A stretch of 64,000 bases of DNA from Pollutimonas nitritireducens. Its GTDB lineage: Bacteria; Pseudomonadota; Gammaproteobacteria; Burkholderiales; Burkholderiaceae_B. The translations under genes and the position numbers were made by a program. Below the pieces are notes generated by a model, which was not told the origin of the DNA, ran no database searches, and worked only from the letters and a program-made list of their open reading frames with translations. The DNA lies in NCBI RefSeq assembly GCF_002849615.1, contig NZ_PDNV01000013.1, positions 1 through 64,000 on the forward strand, given 5' to 3'. Position 1 is the first letter of the stretch, and every line of letters starts with the position of its first letter. Shown here in pieces: positions 63,474-64,000 of the stretch.

Positions 63474-64000
63474 TTGACGGCTCAGGCGGGGGAGCAGATT
63501 AAGGTCGCGGCGCGAAGCCGGGCTATTGTTCCGCTAATGCATGCCTGCAGCTTGGCAGCGTTGGCGGCCCTCACTGCGCTTGCATTCAATGCTCCAGCAG
63601 CGGCGGCCGGAGACACAGCGACGGCGAACGCGACGGCGAACGCGACGGCGCATGCGGCGCCTGTGCGCGCCATCACGCTGACTCCGCACATCACGGAGCT
63701 CATCTTTGCGGCCGGCGCGGGTGACCGCATCGTCGCCACCGTGACCAGCAGCGACTACCCCGCCACTGCTCTTGCCATTCCACGGATCGGCGACGGTGTG
63801 AACATCAGCATAGAGAAGGCCTTGTCGTTCCGTCCCGACCTGGTGGTGGCGTGGCAGGCATCTGCCGCCGCGGTCACGCTGGCACCAGCCATGGCCCGGC
63901 TGCACATACCGCTGCTCTATTCCGCGCCCCGCAGCCTCGCCGACATTCCTGGGGAAGTCAGGCGTTTCGGCGCCCTATTCGAGACGCAAGGCATTGCCGA
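63474..64000 (+). CDS. btuF: BtuF-like vitamin B12 substrate-binding protein (partial, runs off window)
   Basis: The frame is open to the window end. A TTG at 63474, 4 bases after btuB and with AGGATG about a dozen bases upstream, gives a plausible signal peptide (ARSRAIVPLMHACSLAALAA); an ATG at 63537 is the other candidate. The mature part begins with a TANATANATA linker, then RAITLTPHITELIFAAGAGD and VTSSDYPATALAIPRIGDG, VNISIEKALSFRPDLVVAWQ: the helical-backbone binding-protein pattern of BtuF/FhuD proteins. It delivers B12 to BtuCD. Carries out the next uptake step after BtuB; tight linkage implies one operon under the riboswitch. Confidence 0.85.
   Translation, partial: MTAQAGEQIKVAARSRAIVPLMHACSLAALAALTALAFNAPAAAAGDTATANATANATAHAAPVRAITLTPHITELIFAAGAGDRIVATVTSSDYPATALAIPRIGDGVNISIEKALSFRPDLVVAWQASAAAVTLAPAMARLHIPLLYSAPRSLADIPGEVRRFGALFETQGIA
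63618..63653. repeat. 12-bp tandem repeat in the btuF 5' end
   Basis: GCGACGGCGAAC occurs twice exactly (63618-63629, 63630-63641) and then once degenerately as GCGACGGCGCAT. It encodes a repeated Ala-Thr-Ala-Asn linker between signal peptide and mature protein. In-frame length. Confidence 0.85.

Overview
The window is a GC-rich, densely coding stretch of bacterial chromosome. Three Bug/TctC-type periplasmic solute receptors, the coaE-zapD, scpA-panC and cobT-cobS-cobC groups, the DUF3460 gene and a MuxABC/MdtABC-type pump all suggest a betaproteobacterium of the order Burkholderiales, most likely Alcaligenaceae (Bordetella, Pusillimonas or a relative). That placement is inferred from gene content; there is no rRNA or marker phylogeny here.

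Layout. 1-3.7 kb: end of an unknown gene, a Bug receptor, a proline-rich secreted protein, an exported metallo-beta-lactamase-fold hydrolase and a divergent LysR regulator. 3.7-8 kb: a sulfur module with a persulfide dioxygenase, a two-cysteine ArsR/BigR-type repressor, PmpA/PmpB membrane proteins, and a DUF2892-TsdB-TsdA operon (thiosulfate oxidised to tetrathionate). 8-14 kb: a DMT-family exporter with a histidine-rich tail, then a LysR, a Bug receptor, a D-2-hydroxyacid dehydrogenase and a divergent ThDP-dependent enzyme. 14.3-22.1 kb: a complete tetrathionate respiration locus, ttrS-ttrR-ttrB-ttrC-ttrA. The sulfur genes therefore encode both the making and the reducing of tetrathionate, about 8 kb apart.

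22-27 kb: a beta-CASP nuclease-like protein and an MFS-M20 amidohydrolase-TRIC operon, preceded by the stump of a short-chain dehydrogenase gene. 27.2-30.5 kb: a decayed accessory island beside tRNA-Pro(CGG). It holds an integrase pseudogene with an in-frame stop and a truncated catalytic domain, an AraC remnant, a small exported protein of unknown function, and an intact FitAB-like (VapBC) toxin-antitoxin pair with an operator-like repeat. 30.6-36.8 kb: ispB, an AAA+ ATPase (DUF815), a Nudix-ThiE fusion, and an IclR / M20 carboxypeptidase / Bug catabolic cluster.

36.8-46 kb: a four-gene RND efflux operon (adaptor, two permeases, outer-membrane factor). 46-54.7 kb: housekeeping genes (zapD, coaE, a cysteine-less prepilin peptidase, panC, scpA) mixed with a NlpE-like lipoprotein, a stand-alone LuxR HTH protein behind a possible RNA hairpin, a DHA2 exporter, a ParE-type toxin-antitoxin pair and an MmyB-like regulator. 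54.7-64 kb: a vitamin B12 region with metH (B12-dependent methionine synthase), cobC, cobS and cobT on the minus strand, and divergently a cobalamin riboswitch, a BtuB-type receptor and the start of a BtuF-type binding protein that runs off the window end. No CRISPR array, rRNA or intact insertion sequence was seen.
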